Source: Eucommia ulmoides (Eukaryota; Streptophyta; Magnoliopsida; Garryales; Eucommiaceae). From it: a DNA stretch of 64,000 nucleotides. Where the stretch lies: contig CM028335.1 in assembly GCA_016647705.1 (NCBI GenBank), positions 9,872,905-9,936,904 on the forward strand, in the 5' to 3' direction. Positions 1-11,600 of the stretch are shown here, piece by piece. Below the pieces are notes generated by a model. That model was not told the DNA's origin. It ran no database searches and saw only the letters and a list, made by a program, of their open reading frames with translations. The number at the start of each line of letters is the position of its first letter. The stretch's first letter is position 1. A program made the translations under genes and the position numbers.

Positions 1-959
1 AGTCTCCAATATATATTTTCGTTATTGTACTTTTCGCCAATATCAATATGATTGCTCTATATTCTCCATATCGTCTCTCAATTATTCTAACATTATTCAA
101 TTATTCATGAAGGACCATTTCTATTTTCAATCTCAATTGTAGAGAAAAGAAATCGTTTTTTTTTTTTTTTTTTTTTTTTCAACAGGTGTTTATTATGAAA
201 TTGACATATGAGAGGTTTTTTGATGAAATATTATATTTTATAAAAACAAAAAAAAAAATTAAGACTTGATTTTAAATTCACATAGCACCTTTTTTGTCAC
301 TATAAGATTCGTTTGAGTAAGGAATTAATTGATAAATCCATATAGAAGAAATTTTAAAATCCCATGCATTATTTACGAATTCCTTCTTTGGATAAAATTT
401 AATTTTGTAATTTCATAATTTATTTATTTTAATAGATAAATATTTATTTGCAAAATTTTAAAATCTATTAAATTATAATAATAAAAATGTGAAATATAAC
501 TTTTATTTAATAATTTAATAATATAATTTTTATACATATTTTGCAAATATAATTTTAATTACACATAACTATTTTAATAATATGATTTTTATACCTATTT
601 GAAAAATATAATTTTATTATATAATTTAGAAAAAGAAAATATAATTTTAAAATTCATACAATTACAAAATAAAAAGTAAGATTAAAGTGAAATGATGACA
701 AATTGAAAAAATAACAAATTCCCTCTTAGAAGGATTAAGAAATAATTTGTGTTTCAAATGGATTTGTAAATCACTCTTATTCTCTTATTCAATAAATGAA
801 GGATTTCATAAATTACTCTTCATAATATCCAAACATAAAATTTGGTAAATAGAATTTGTGATATTTCTTAGAAATTCTACTTTAAATTACCTTGCAACGT
901 AATTGTTAAGTTAAACAAGAGTGAAATTGCTTTTTAACACTTAATTGTTAATATATAGA
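1..959. other. AT-rich intergenic DNA, no gene seen
   Basis: No convincing coding region on either strand. The stretch is very AT-rich, with a poly-T run near 156-179 and short A/T-rich direct repeats at about 430-700. No RNA gene or transposon terminus was recognised. Confidence 0.6.
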
Positions 960-1187
960 CCAAAGCAGAACCCCAGAGGCCTCGAATTCAAACCATCATT
1001 TTCATTCCTTAAACTGCATGCCTGCATGCATATATAAACCTAGGGTTAGCTATATATGGTTTGGATGCATGACGTCAAGTTGATCTTCTGCCTTTTCCAT
1101 TCTTTATGTTGTTTTTATCCATGTAATTTTTACGATAGAGAAACACTAATATTATGCACTAACTGTCATTGAGATCCCAAAAATCAG
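960..1187 (+). repeat. Dispersed repeat R, copy 1 (promoter-like)
   Basis: First of four copies of a roughly 200-bp repeat (others at 1485-1670, 55780-55925 and, inverted, 57361-57590). Shared blocks in order are an AGAGGCCTC-like block, a TTCAAACCATCA block, ATTTCATTCCTTAAA, a CATGCATG-type RY element, TATATAAACC at about 1031-1040, GATGCATGACGTCAAG, and a distal block ending GTCATTGAGATCCCA. The TATA-like box and RY elements make it look like a plant promoter plus leader, but no gene follows. It could equally be an internal piece of an unrecognised element. Confidence 0.6.
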
Positions 1188-1309
1188 AAAAAAAAAAAAA
1201 AATGTTGAAAGAAATTGGGATTTAATTAGATTTTTTTTTTTAAAATATTAGGGTAATTTTGTCATTAAAGTTTCTTAAAATGAATATGCTATCATTTAAA
1301 AAAAAAAAA

Positions 1310-1310
<1 letters not shown>

Positions 1311-1349
<39 letters not shown>
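1311..1349. repeat. (AAT)n microsatellite
   Basis: Uninterrupted trinucleotide tract of about 13 AAT units following a run of A. A similar tract lies at 41381-41416. Confidence 0.9.
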
Positions 1350-1354
<5 letters not shown>

Positions 1355-1484
1355 GAATAATGTTTTATTTTGTTGGTTTTAATTCATGAAAGAAAACGCC
1401 AAAAATACAATAACCAGTTTGAAATACCAATAATAGCTATATTAAAACAGGGTTGCGCGTTATAGGTAACAAATAGATTAAATT

Positions 1485-1670
1485 TTGGTCAAAAGGCCAA
1501 AACAAAATCTCATAGGCATCAAAGTTCAAACCTATCAATTTCATTACTTAAAGTGCATGCATTTATCGACCTAGGCCAAGCTACACATGGGATTTGATGC
1601 ATGACCTGAAACTACAACCTTACATTTACTCAATTGTTCATGCTATGTTTATTATGCACTACTTCTCATG
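1485..1670 (+). repeat. Dispersed repeat R, copy 2
   Basis: Same block order as copy 1: a CATAGGCATCAAAGTTCAAACC-like start, AATTTCATTACTTAAA, GTGCATGCAT, then GGGATTTGATGCATGACC. It lacks the clear TATATAAACC box (TTTATCGACC is at that position), so it is more eroded. It lies about 200 bp upstream of Copia pol sequence in the same orientation. Confidence 0.55.
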
Positions 1671-1868
1671 TCTCATGTTATATCAGTATAAGTATGCGGT
1701 AAATTCACCCCACGTACCAATTTGCATGCCTATAAGAAATCCAATTTTTTGCCTTATTTTTTCGTTTTTTTTATGAAATTGACATATTTTCTTGTTTATA
1801 CCCATTTACTTAAAACTAGAAACTAAATTTAATAACACAATATAAGAGTTTTGTGAAAAAATTGGCAC

Positions 1869-4227
1869 TTGTTGACGGTTGTTCGAGCTTTGCTAATTGA
1901 AGCCCATATGTCATTGTCTTATTTAGGAGAAGCTTTAACTTCAAGAGCTTATTTAATCAATCGGGTACTTTCCAGTACCCTCAATTTCAAAATACCGTTC
2001 CAAACTCTAAATGATGGGATTGTGGCTCCAACTGTCTCAAGTTTACCTCCTCATGTCTTTTGATGTGTGGTGTTTGTACATCTACACAAACATTAACGCA
2101 CCAAGTTAACTCCTCAAGTATTGAGATGTGTTTTTGTTGGGAATGCTACTTATCAAAAAAGATATCGGTGTTATCATCATTCAACATGCCGGTTATCTAT
2201 CACAATGGATGTTGTTTTCCATGAAGATATAATGTACTTCTCCGAACCTGAATTTCAGGGGGAGTACCAAAAAGAAATTCAAAGTCTAGATTATTATAAT
2301 CAAGATATGGGTAACTTGGAGATAACTGATATAATATTGGATTCCAGTGGTAATGACTCACAGACTAGAATAAATGAAGAATTTGGTGAATTGGAGATAC
2401 GTAGCGTGATAGATTAAAAGAGTGATGAGCAACAAATAAATAAAGAGGTGGATCATTCTCCAACTCAGCTAGAAGCCGAGGTTCTAGAAGATGTAGCTCC
2501 ATCCCCGATCAACATATAACGCCAATTGTTTACTGAAGATGTTCTTAAGGCACATAGAAGACAGTTACCACAACATCACATGAGAGGTATTCCTAAATCC
2601 ACATATGAACCTAAACTCTCTAATAAAGTAAGATATCTCATGAGTTATTATGTGTCCAACCATCGTTTGTCAGAATCAAATATGTCATTTGTGAAGTCTT
2701 ATCTTATCCTAGATGGAAAACAGCTATGAATGAGGAGATGAAATTTCGAAAAAAAATATGAAACATGGAAACTAGTTGATCCTCTACCAGGAAAGAAATC
2801 AGTTGGATGTTAATGGATTTACACCGTGAAGTACAAGGTTGATGGCACAATTGAACACTTTAAAGCAAGTCTAGTAGCAAAGAGATGCACTGAAACCTAC
2901 GAGATTGATTACACATAAACATTTGCACCTGTAGCCAAAATCAACACAGTTCGTGTTCTGTTGTCTTTAGTTGCCAACTTGGATTGGCCCTTGTAATAAT
3001 TTGATGTGAATAATGCTTTTTTTCATGGTGAATTATATGAAGAAGTCTACATCGATCTCCCATCGGGATGCATGATACCCAAAAGGCACAGCCAAAAGAT
3101 TTATAGACTAAAGAAATCATTGTATGGGCTAAAACAGTCTCCTAGAGCATGGTTTGGAAGTTTTACAAAATCTATTATAGCCTTTGGCTATCATCAAAAT
3201 AATTCAGATCATATTTTTTTTCTCAAAAGATAGTAAGGTAAGATAACCTTACTCATTGCATATGTGGATGATATGATGGTTACAGGGAATAATCCTAATG
3301 AAAGGAAGGCTTTGCAAAATTACTTGTCAAAAGAATTTGAAATGAAAGATCTAGATCCTCTGAAATATTTTCTCGGGATTAAAGTATCATGATCTAACAA
3401 CAGGATAGTTCTATCTCAAAGAAAATATACACTAGATCTATTGCAAGAGACTGGTATGTCAGCATTTCTACTAGTTGATACACCAGCAAAAGAAGGTCTA
3501 AAGTTATGTGTTGAGCCAAACCAAGTACCAGTTGACAAATAAAGATATCAAACACTTGTAGGGAGATTGTTGTACTTATCTCATACCAGACCAAACCTAA
3601 TGTGTGTCTTGAGTATTGTTAACCAATTTATGCATAATCCTGGAGAACAACATATGAATGCAATTATTCGCATTTTGAGATACCTTAAGTCTGCTCTAGA
3701 AAAATGATTATTATTCTCTAAAAATACAGACCATCAAAGTATAAAAACCTATACCGATACTAATTGGGCTGGTGATGTGGGTGACAGACAGTCTAGTTCT
3801 GAATACTTTACTTTTCTAGGAGGTAACCTTGTGACCTAAAAAAGCAAAAATTAAAATATTGTCGCTCGCTCAAGTGCAGAAGCTGGATTCAGAGGTTTGA
3901 TAAATGTATTGTGTGAGACGTTATGGTTAATACTCATTTTATAAGATTTGGGTTATCTATCAGAGTAGCTTATCCGATTATTTTGTGATAATAAAGCAGC
4001 ATGTGACATCGCTCATAATCCAGTTCAACATGATCGTACAAAGTACGTCAAGGTCGATAGGTTCTTCATTAAGGAAAAGTTGGATGGAAAGGTTGTGGAA
4101 TTGTCTAAGATTCGATTAGAGGATCAACTGACTGACAACCTCACCAAAACAGTCTCAAATCGGGTATTCTTTAAATTTTGAGACAAGTTGGGCATGTGGG
4201 ACATCTATGCACTAACTTGAGAGGGAG
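1869..4227 (+). mobile_element. Ty1/copia pol remnant (integrase end, RT, RNase H)
   Basis: Fossil Copia polyprotein in sense orientation. In order are the end of the integrase core with the typical asparagine-arginine block and the YCHHSTCRLSITMDV-type block (about 1869-2420), reverse transcriptase (about 2700-3400, with the NAFFHGELYEEVYIDLP block at 3009 onward and a YVDDM-type catalytic motif near 3260), then the RNase H and C-terminal region to about 4180. The 5' part (gag, protease, 5' LTR) is missing. It is broken many times across pol and looks old. A purine-rich tract at about 4217-4227 abuts the LTR. Confidence 0.85.
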
Positions 4228-4504
4228 TGTTGAATAAGAAAATCATAGATTAATTTCTACCTTCCTAATTTAGATTATTACATTTGATTAGGACCTGTAA
4301 TTGAGAGATATGTTTGATTCTAGGGATTCATGTCTAGAATGAAACTTTATATATACCTTTACATGATATGAAGAATATATGAATGATAAATACAATTTCA
4401 AGATATTTGTGGTAAAAATCTCTATAGGAGAAACCTAATAGCGGCGCTGAAAAATCGGGTCGTTACATCATTTCTCCTCTGTTTTAATGATCCTATTTTC
4501 TACA
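4228..4504 (+). mobile_element. Copia 3' LTR (probable)
   Basis: Starts TGTTGAATAAG directly after a polypurine stretch (GAGAGGGAG) downstream of the Copia pol remnant, which is where the 3' LTR belongs. A TATATATA box sits at about 4350-4357. The right end is set at TTTTCTACA (about 4504) because Copia LTRs commonly end this way. No second LTR is present to confirm the length of about 277 bp. Confidence 0.55.
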
Positions 4505-4579
4505 AATCAATCGCTTAAACCAGATATTTATCTTCGTTCATCTCTTGAGACGACTACAACAAAAAAGGACTTTAGTTGC

Positions 4580-4930
4580 AATTCTATTAGTCGCTAAAAA
4601 ATCTATTTTTTAGCCGCTCAAAGTTTTTGCGGCAATTTGTACAACTACCGCTAATGCTGCAGTCGCTATAGGTTCTAACGGCTAATATATAATTACCGCT
4701 AAAATTTAGCCACTAAATACAAAAGATTTAGCGGCTATTTAAATTTTATATGGTGGTAAATAACGATTTAGCCGCTAAATATAAAAGATTTAGCGGCTAT
4801 TTAGATTTGTATGGTGCCAAATGACAGCTTTGCCTGTAAATGTAACGACTATTATATTTTTTTTATAGCGGCAAATTTAAATGTCACTAAAAATAATATA
4901 ATTTCTATATTTAGTGGTAAATGACAATTT
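4580..4930. repeat. CACTA left subterminal repeats
   Basis: At least seven degenerate copies of an AGCGGC / GCCGCT core within TTTAGCGGCTATTTA-like contexts, in both orientations (for example near 4731, 4770 and 4790). In En/Spm elements such arrays bind the element-encoded protein. Confidence 0.7.
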
Positions 4931-6198
4931 AGCAGGTAAATATTTTAAGGAAATCTAAACGAAAAAAATGGACTTTATTAATCACCAATAAAAATCCGAA
5001 TGAGAATATAAATAATTGAAAACACAAATCTGATCTCCCAAAAAGCGCAAAAATATTACATCGATAAAATAATATTGAATTCAATTCCTAGTCTACCATA
5101 AATCAATATAATCTAAACTATAATATCTACATTCCCTTAGAAGAGAATGAAACCAACATCGAGTAATCAAAAACATTTTGATTACACCTGCACGTATACA
5201 GAAACAACAAAAATATCAAAAACGTAAAAGTAACACAAACAACACAAATATTAAGACGATGTTTATTTGAGCGTTTTAGTTGAAAAATGAATTTCAGTAC
5301 ACAGAAATTTTGACATAACCCCATTTGTTTATACAACATTCTAAAAATATTTGTTACCTAAACAACATAATATACAATACAACCAACACCTAACAAATTG
5401 TAACCAACACAGCAATAGCAAACAAAGTACTATAAACAATTATTTTCAAAACGAACATATAAACAAAATATGAGTCCACCACCAAGACACTGAAATCCAC
5501 CACCCAGAGCTATTAGAACATACCTTAAACATGGATTGTCAAATCTAATAATCTCTTTTACATTATTTACGAGGAAGCACTTGTCTTTTTTTTCTTTTTC
5601 TTTTTTTCAACATTTCCATCTACAATCCAAAATGAAATAGCATATCAATAATATATTAATTAGGCACCAAATATTATTGAAACTTAAACTTAATTATGGG
5701 AAGGACGAACTTACTGGAAGAAAACAAAAACAAAAAATAGGCTATATAGATGATTGAGTTGATTGTTTTTTTAATTTATTTTTTTTTAATAAAAGGGAAG
5801 AAAAAATAAACTAAATTCTAGATATCAGCAAGGCATCATCTCAAGAACAATAAAAACAGAATTCAAATGAAAATTAGCTCGAAATTGAAAATGACTCGAG
5901 CTAATGTCTATCAAGAAGAAACATACAAACCTCAGAATAAGTGTGTAATTGTCAAAAATCACTTTTCATCCACTTCAATTGATTGGACATAATTCTCTAT
6001 CTATACATTGAACAACTCACTCGAAGTTCCAATTTTGTAAGCCAAAAAATAAACCCTAAATCCAAAAATTCAATTGCTTTGTACCATAGAAAGAGACCAC
6101 GTAAATCAGTTTGTTAATACACAATTTAACCTGTGGCGTATATAAAGAAATGATTTAGAAATTGATAAGTTCATCCAATTCAGATCAGATAAATTGAG

Positions 6199-6199
<1 letters not shown>

Positions 6200-6247
<48 letters not shown>
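6200..6247. repeat. (AT)n(AG)n compound microsatellite
   Basis: About 9 AT units followed directly by about 15 AG units, inside the CACTA interior. Confidence 0.9.
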
Positions 6248-6251
<4 letters not shown>

Positions 6252-7639
6252 AAACAAATGACGAATTAATACTCACCATGTCCATTCACCGGTTGGTTTT
6301 GCATGCCTCTCCATAACACTAAAGGTAATGCAAAGAATATAAAATCAGCCCAAATATGCATTGATCATTGCTGACAATTTATTTAGTTTTTTGAAAAAAG
6401 AGAGAAAACATTTGTATTGATAGATAATAACCATGTATGAGAAATCATCCTTTGCATAACTAAAACAAACAACAAACAACAGACCAAATGAAACACTACA
6501 AATTGTACTATTTTTCAAAATAGCCAATTAATTAATTGTAATAGTTTAGTGTTCTGCTGCCGAAATTCTAAACTAGACTAAAACAATTTTATGTTTCTTT
6601 AGTTGAAACAAATAATATGTAAATTTGATTAAATAATAGGTAAATGGAGAAATACACAAATCAATTGATCAAAAATAAGATAATTCATAAAATAGGAAAA
6701 TTTAGACTACCAAACCAAACCTACGTGTTGTTATCCCATATTTTCAGAACAAGTTTCAGGGAACATACCATAATCATTCCCAAATTTCAGCTTCTGCCCG
6801 TACAAAGATTTTTAAAACAAATTTCAGGTAACAGAAATTATAAACAAACACCACCTTTTCTACTTGGGCTATAACTAATACTAAAATGTTTAATTGGCAC
6901 TAAAAGGTTCAATTTTCTTTTCCCTTGTACAGACATATTAAATTAGACAAATAGGTGGGAATTTCTTTGCTAATTCTACTCCCAACTTACTTGAAACCAA
7001 GACAAAAACAATGTTCTTATTCTTGTAACACTTTTTGTAGTTCTGCTCATGTTCTCAGTTTTTTAGAACTAAAATAGGGAAAAAAGATCTAAACAAATAG
7101 GCCACAAGGATTATTTATAACACAATAAATTGGGTGGATTCTTATCAGTCCATGGACTAAGCAATTCTAGAACTTCATACTACATAATTTTGGTTGTAAA
7201 ACTTTAACATTAAATACCTAATAAGTAAGGGTTTTGTGATTCAAATCAGGTAGTCTTTGCTAACATGGATATGAAGCCTCGAAATTGAAATTAGAATTCA
7301 ACCGAACACTACAGTATAAGTCACAAACAATTTCATCGATCAATGAATGTTTATAAATCTTTCCCTTCTAACCTGTCTTTTCCTTCGATGCCGCAATAAA
7401 CTGAATTTCATCGATCGGCGCAAAGTAAGAAAATAGAGAAAAAGGCAGGTTCTTCATCATCTTCTCCATAGCCATTTCCTATGATCAAAGCATGCCTCAA
7501 GAGTAGAAAAGCCATTAAAATTCTAAACCTAAATCTCACTATTAGGCCCTAGATTTTAAGTCAAAATTCATATGCGCATTTCATCCAATTGGGCAAAAGA
7601 AACAAATATGAAGGAATAGAAAAATTATGTTCTCATCAC

Positions 7640-7760
7640 GGAACTAAATAGAACAGAACATAACAATTATGTTCTCATCGCAGAACAGAACTGAACTGTT
7701 CTGTTCACAGAACAGTTCTTCTCTGAGAATAGAATAGAACAGTTCTTCTCTGAGATAGAC
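7640..7760. repeat. GAACA/TGTTC palindrome cluster in CACTA interior
   Basis: Dense direct and inverted copies of GAACAGAAC and ACAGTTCTTCTCTGAGA within about 120 bp, including a perfect local palindrome around ACTGAACTGTTCTGTTCACAG. It can fold into several short hairpins. Confidence 0.7.
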
Positions 7761-7812
7761 TTTGAGAAGAAAGCAAATGATGAAAAGGGATGTACATATA
7801 TAAGCACACCAA

Positions 7813-7846
7813 CCCCCCCTCCCCCCCCCCCCCCAAAAAAAAAAAA
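7813..7846. repeat. C-tract followed by A-tract
   Basis: C7-T-C14 or so, followed by about 12 A. On the minus strand this reads T(n)G(n)AG(n). Similar composite tracts occur at about 41168-41193 and 47981-48008. Confidence 0.85.
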
Positions 7847-8284
7847 GATTGAATAACCTATTTTTAAAGTGTTGTGAAACCAACAAGACCCTAAAGTGCC
7901 AATGGCAATAAATCAACAATAGATTACTACGGCAGCGAGGAAATGGAGCATCAGAATTGGAATAAGAAATGATACAAAATGGTCTCTCATAGGCCATCTA
8001 AGTTACCCAACCAAGATAGTTCATTCTATGTCTGCTTTTAACATAACAAACAAATATTAGAATCATCATTCCCTCCATCCATTTTTTTTCCCAATGGTTC
8101 AAGCCAATTACAACCTCTCTCCATTGTAAGAATAGGCCCCATTTGTTTACTGTTTCTGTTACCATATTTCTGTTTTTGTTACCATAGGTAACTTAAGGGA
8201 AAAAAGACGTATATAGAGTTGCCTCCATCCATTTTCTGTTTTTTTAGTTTTTTGTTACCATATTTTTCTTTCTGTTATCAGGCA

Positions 8285-8450
8285 CAAATTAAACAAATAT
8301 GAAAGAGTTGATTCATATGAGCATTTCATCAAATACATAACGTTCAAAGGAATTATAATTGCAAATCGGGAAAAAAAACAAAATATGAAAGTATATTCAT
8401 ATGGACATTTCAACGAACACGTAACATTCACAAATGATTTAGCTGCATTC
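8285..8450. repeat. Short tandem duplication, about 85-bp unit
   Basis: Two adjacent units share AATATGAAAG, TTCATATG(A/G)(G/A)CATTTCA and a CATAACGTTCA-like block. A third partial copy lies near 7567. All are inside the CACTA element. Confidence 0.55.
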
Positions 8451-9188
8451 ATATGACATGGAAGCCAAATGTCTCAATTCAGCGAGAGAGGAGAGAAACA
8501 CAAACATATAGAAATCAATTTCACAAACCCTACATGCACAATCGAAAATCTAAATGCAAGCGAATTTAAAGAGAACATAAATCAAAAATAAAATACAAAA
8601 TCGGAAACTGAAGCATACAATATGAGAGGGAAGAAAACACGCCGATCGTTGAGAGAGCACAGGGTTCCAATCAAAGCAATTGAGAGAGAAGAGGTGCGAT
8701 CGAAGACATTGAGGAAAATGAACTAGGGCTATTTGTGCTCCAAGCATTCGTAGATTGAGGAAGGTTGAGGAACACGATCGGGAGGAAAGACATGTGTGAT
8801 TTCAATCGTGAAGAAGACGATTGCGAGAAACAAGTCCCATGATTTCAGCAAGGGCTGATCATCGTTTTATAATTAGTGTTTATCTTTGCAAGGTTTTCTT
8901 AATTGATTTTTTTTTTCTTTTTTTAATTAGTGTTTGTCTTTGCCAAGTTCAATATAAGGATCTTTTTAATTGAATATTTATTTTTATTTTTATTTTTATT
9001 ATTTTTTTAATTAAGATATCGATATCAAAATTTTGGCGTCAAAATTCAGAATTAAAATAATAACATTTAGTAGAAATTAGAATGAATTAGCGACAATTAA
9101 ATAAATAGTCACTGAAAATATATCATTAGCGGCTACTTTTTAACTGTCTCTAAAATAATTGCCCCTATAGTTTATTTTTGTTGTAGTA

Positions 9189-9944
9189 GTAATTGGATCA
9201 AGGTTTTACATTGCTCTCAAGGTGTTTGATGAATTTCGTCAGAGAAGGTTTTCAGATTTTCTCTTCTAGTGGAACTTGCGATAATCAATTAACACTAGGC
9301 AATGATTAAGAGCAAGATGAAGAGATCATGGAATGGGTTTCTAGGAGTTGTTTTTAGTCTACAAAAACATTTTGAGAATCAAAGTTGCTAAGATGTTAGG
9401 GCTTCTAAGAGAAAGTTGGGAAGATGAGGAGGCTTTGATTAAACTCGGTTTCAAGAACTCTTGCTGCAAGGATCAATTTTTGGGCATTGTTGCAAATGCA
9501 TTCGCAATTCTGCAAATGCACCTTTGAGAGAAAATTTAATTATTGGTGCTCTCGATCACAGTGTTTGATCAGATCTTGGGCAAGGTTTACTTAAGTTTTT
9601 GGACGCGGTTTTGATTAGCTTTTGTCCACCGTTTTGATTAGATTTTGATCACATTTTCAATTATTTTTTGTGCATGGTTATTAGTATTTTTTTTATCAGT
9701 AAATTGTTGTTCTTAATGGTGTATTATAGTTGATTGTGAATTGTACTTTTTGAATATTTTGATGGAAAATTATGTATTACATGGTATATTATGGTGAAAT
9801 GTAGTTATTGATATTTTGATGTATTTTGAAATATTAAATTAGTGTATTATGGTGAAATTGTGTATTTTGAGATGTATGAAATTACCATATATTTTGAACT
9901 TTAAAGATGTAAATTTTACTTTATTCCTGGTCACGTGTTGAAAA
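9189..9944. other. Intergenic DNA, no gene seen
   Basis: The flank to the right of the CACTA element. Bases 9190-9570 have a less AT-biased, gene-like texture but no frame of useful length and no recognised domain. Bases 9690-9900 hold degenerate short repeats of a TGTATTATGGTGAAAT / ATTTTGATGTATTTTGA type. Confidence 0.5.
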
Positions 9945-11600
9945 CAACCACTTCCTAGAAACAATTTATCCTTCCAAATAGATGTTTATTTGATAACCTG
10001 CAAGAAGCACCTTAAAAAGTTCCTAGGTAGTACCCCATCTAAGTGGGTCTCATCTTGTTAGTCGGGATAATTTTAGTTCTCTTGGGAACCAAAACTTGTA
10101 TGCAATTTGATATTCTTGAAAAACATTTACTAATGGTATACCCCACAATGTTACATTTAAAATATCTAACTTAATCTTTGGTTTTAGAAAAGAATTTGTG
10201 AAAATATTTTTGTTTAAAATTTTTCTGATATCCAATACCGGCTTTATCAAAGATACCTCGTAAACTTCCTACAAGCATTTTCAAATTATTTTTACCGCCG
10301 ATAAATTTGAGAACAATTGAATGTAAATCCGATACTTTGGATTTCAATTCAATATTTTCAGATTCATAGTCCATTACTTGCTTGTTTAATGTATTAATTG
10401 TACTTTGAAGGGCATTTATTTTAGAACACTGATTTTTATAATCATGCGAAAGTTCTTGATAAATATCAAATAATTCATCAAAATATAAAGGATAAGAACT
10501 TGAACATTTTGTTACCTCACCATCAGTGGCCATGAATGCAAACATGGACATTTCTTCACTCTTATTTTTCGGAGCTCCTTGATTTGATATCATCCCAAGT
10601 AGCATTCATAGACTTCTTCTTGTTCTTCTTTCCTTTCTTCTTCTCTTTTATCTTCTTTTCCTTTTTTTTATCATTCTTCGATTCGGGATAATCAGTTTGA
10701 AAGTGACCAATTTTGTAACAGTTGTAGCATTCCACATTGTTCATGTTGAAGTTTCTTCTTCCGCGGAATATACGCCAAGTCATTCTTATAAAATTCTTTA
10801 TGAGAAGCACCGTGTCTTTCTCTTGCTCGCTGTCAAGATTTTTATCATCACTGTCATCCTCTTCTTCAATTTTCTGAGCCTTTAGAGCCAAGGATTTTCT
10901 CTTGTTATTTCTGATGTCATCCTCATATCCTTTAATCACCATTTTATGCGTCATCAAGTTGCCTATAAGATCATCAATTCGTATTTGGCAAGGTCTTTAG
11001 ATTCTTCAATTGTAGTCACCTTCGACTCCCATATTTTTGTCAAATATCTTAGGACCTTTCGAACTCTATCCTCCATAGAGTATGAATTTCCAAGTTAACT
11101 CAAGTGATTGCAAATGATGTTAAAACAAGTATACTTCTCTTGAATTGATATAATTTTTCTCATTCTGAACAATTCAAATTTCCTCATAAGAGCGTTGATT
11201 TTCGATTGCTTCATTTAACTTGTCCCTTCGTGGGTAACTTGTAGATTATCCCACATTTCCTTTGTTGATTTACAACCTAAAACTCTCGAGTATTCATTAA
11301 CATCTAGACAGCTTGAGCGTTCATAGAAAGTTTCTGCTTATTGAAAGTAATTAGTTGCTCTTTCTTCTTCTCGACTTCGTTTTCTATTAGAACAAATGGA
11401 CCACGCTTGATTGTTAGCCATACATCATAATTTGTGGCCTGAAGAAAGGCTATCATTCTGTCTTTCCATAATTAATATTTTTTACCTGCAAATAACGGTG
11501 GTCGGTGCTTCGACTGCCCCTCAGCTATTGTGCCCATTGTGTGCGCCATGTGATCTTTGTTAGCTTAATGTGTTAAGCTAAATCAGCTCTGATGTCAATT
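9945..11600 (-). mobile_element. Sirevirus-like Copia: gag region remnant
   Basis: Minus-strand gag of the large plant Copia type. From high to low coordinates are a leader with a degenerate initiator-Met-tRNA primer site (GACATCAGAGC near 11585-11600), a start-like region near 11550, the gag N-terminal domain (about 11500-10960), a CX2CX4H zinc-knuckle-like motif near 10700 (YNCYKIGHFQ), lysine-rich sequence, and a coiled-coil segment with the FDKAGIGYQ motif typical of this family (about 10240-10600). The remnant stops at the gag/pol boundary near 9945 and pol is missing. It is broken at several places. Confidence 0.75.

Larger units (their letters stand above)
4552..9188. mobile_element. 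Non-autonomous CACTA (En/Spm-like) element
   Basis: The two ends are inverted: ACTACAACAAAAA at 4553 and its reverse complement (TTTTTGTTGTAGT) ending at 9187. Both ends carry clustered subterminal repeats of the TTTAGCGGCTA / TAGCCGCTAAA type (about 4580-4930 left, 9060-9150 right), as is usual for CACTA elements. The canonical first C of CACTA is not kept at either end and I could not find a matching 3-bp target duplication, so the limits are good to a base or two. The 4.6-kb interior encodes no recognisable transposase. The right part, read on the minus strand (about 8890 to 8470), resembles a transcript leader with a possible intron, which would fit a leader-like segment, but this is inference. 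Confidence 0.72.

Noticed and set aside
7644-7997. Minus-strand frame of 117 codons
   Set aside because: It crosses the C-tract and the GAACA palindrome cluster and translates low-complexity sequence.
4552-9188. CACTA element as a simple MITE or PIF element
   Set aside because: Length, ACTACAACAAAAA ends and AGCGGC subterminal repeats fit CACTA better. No TTA duplication is present.
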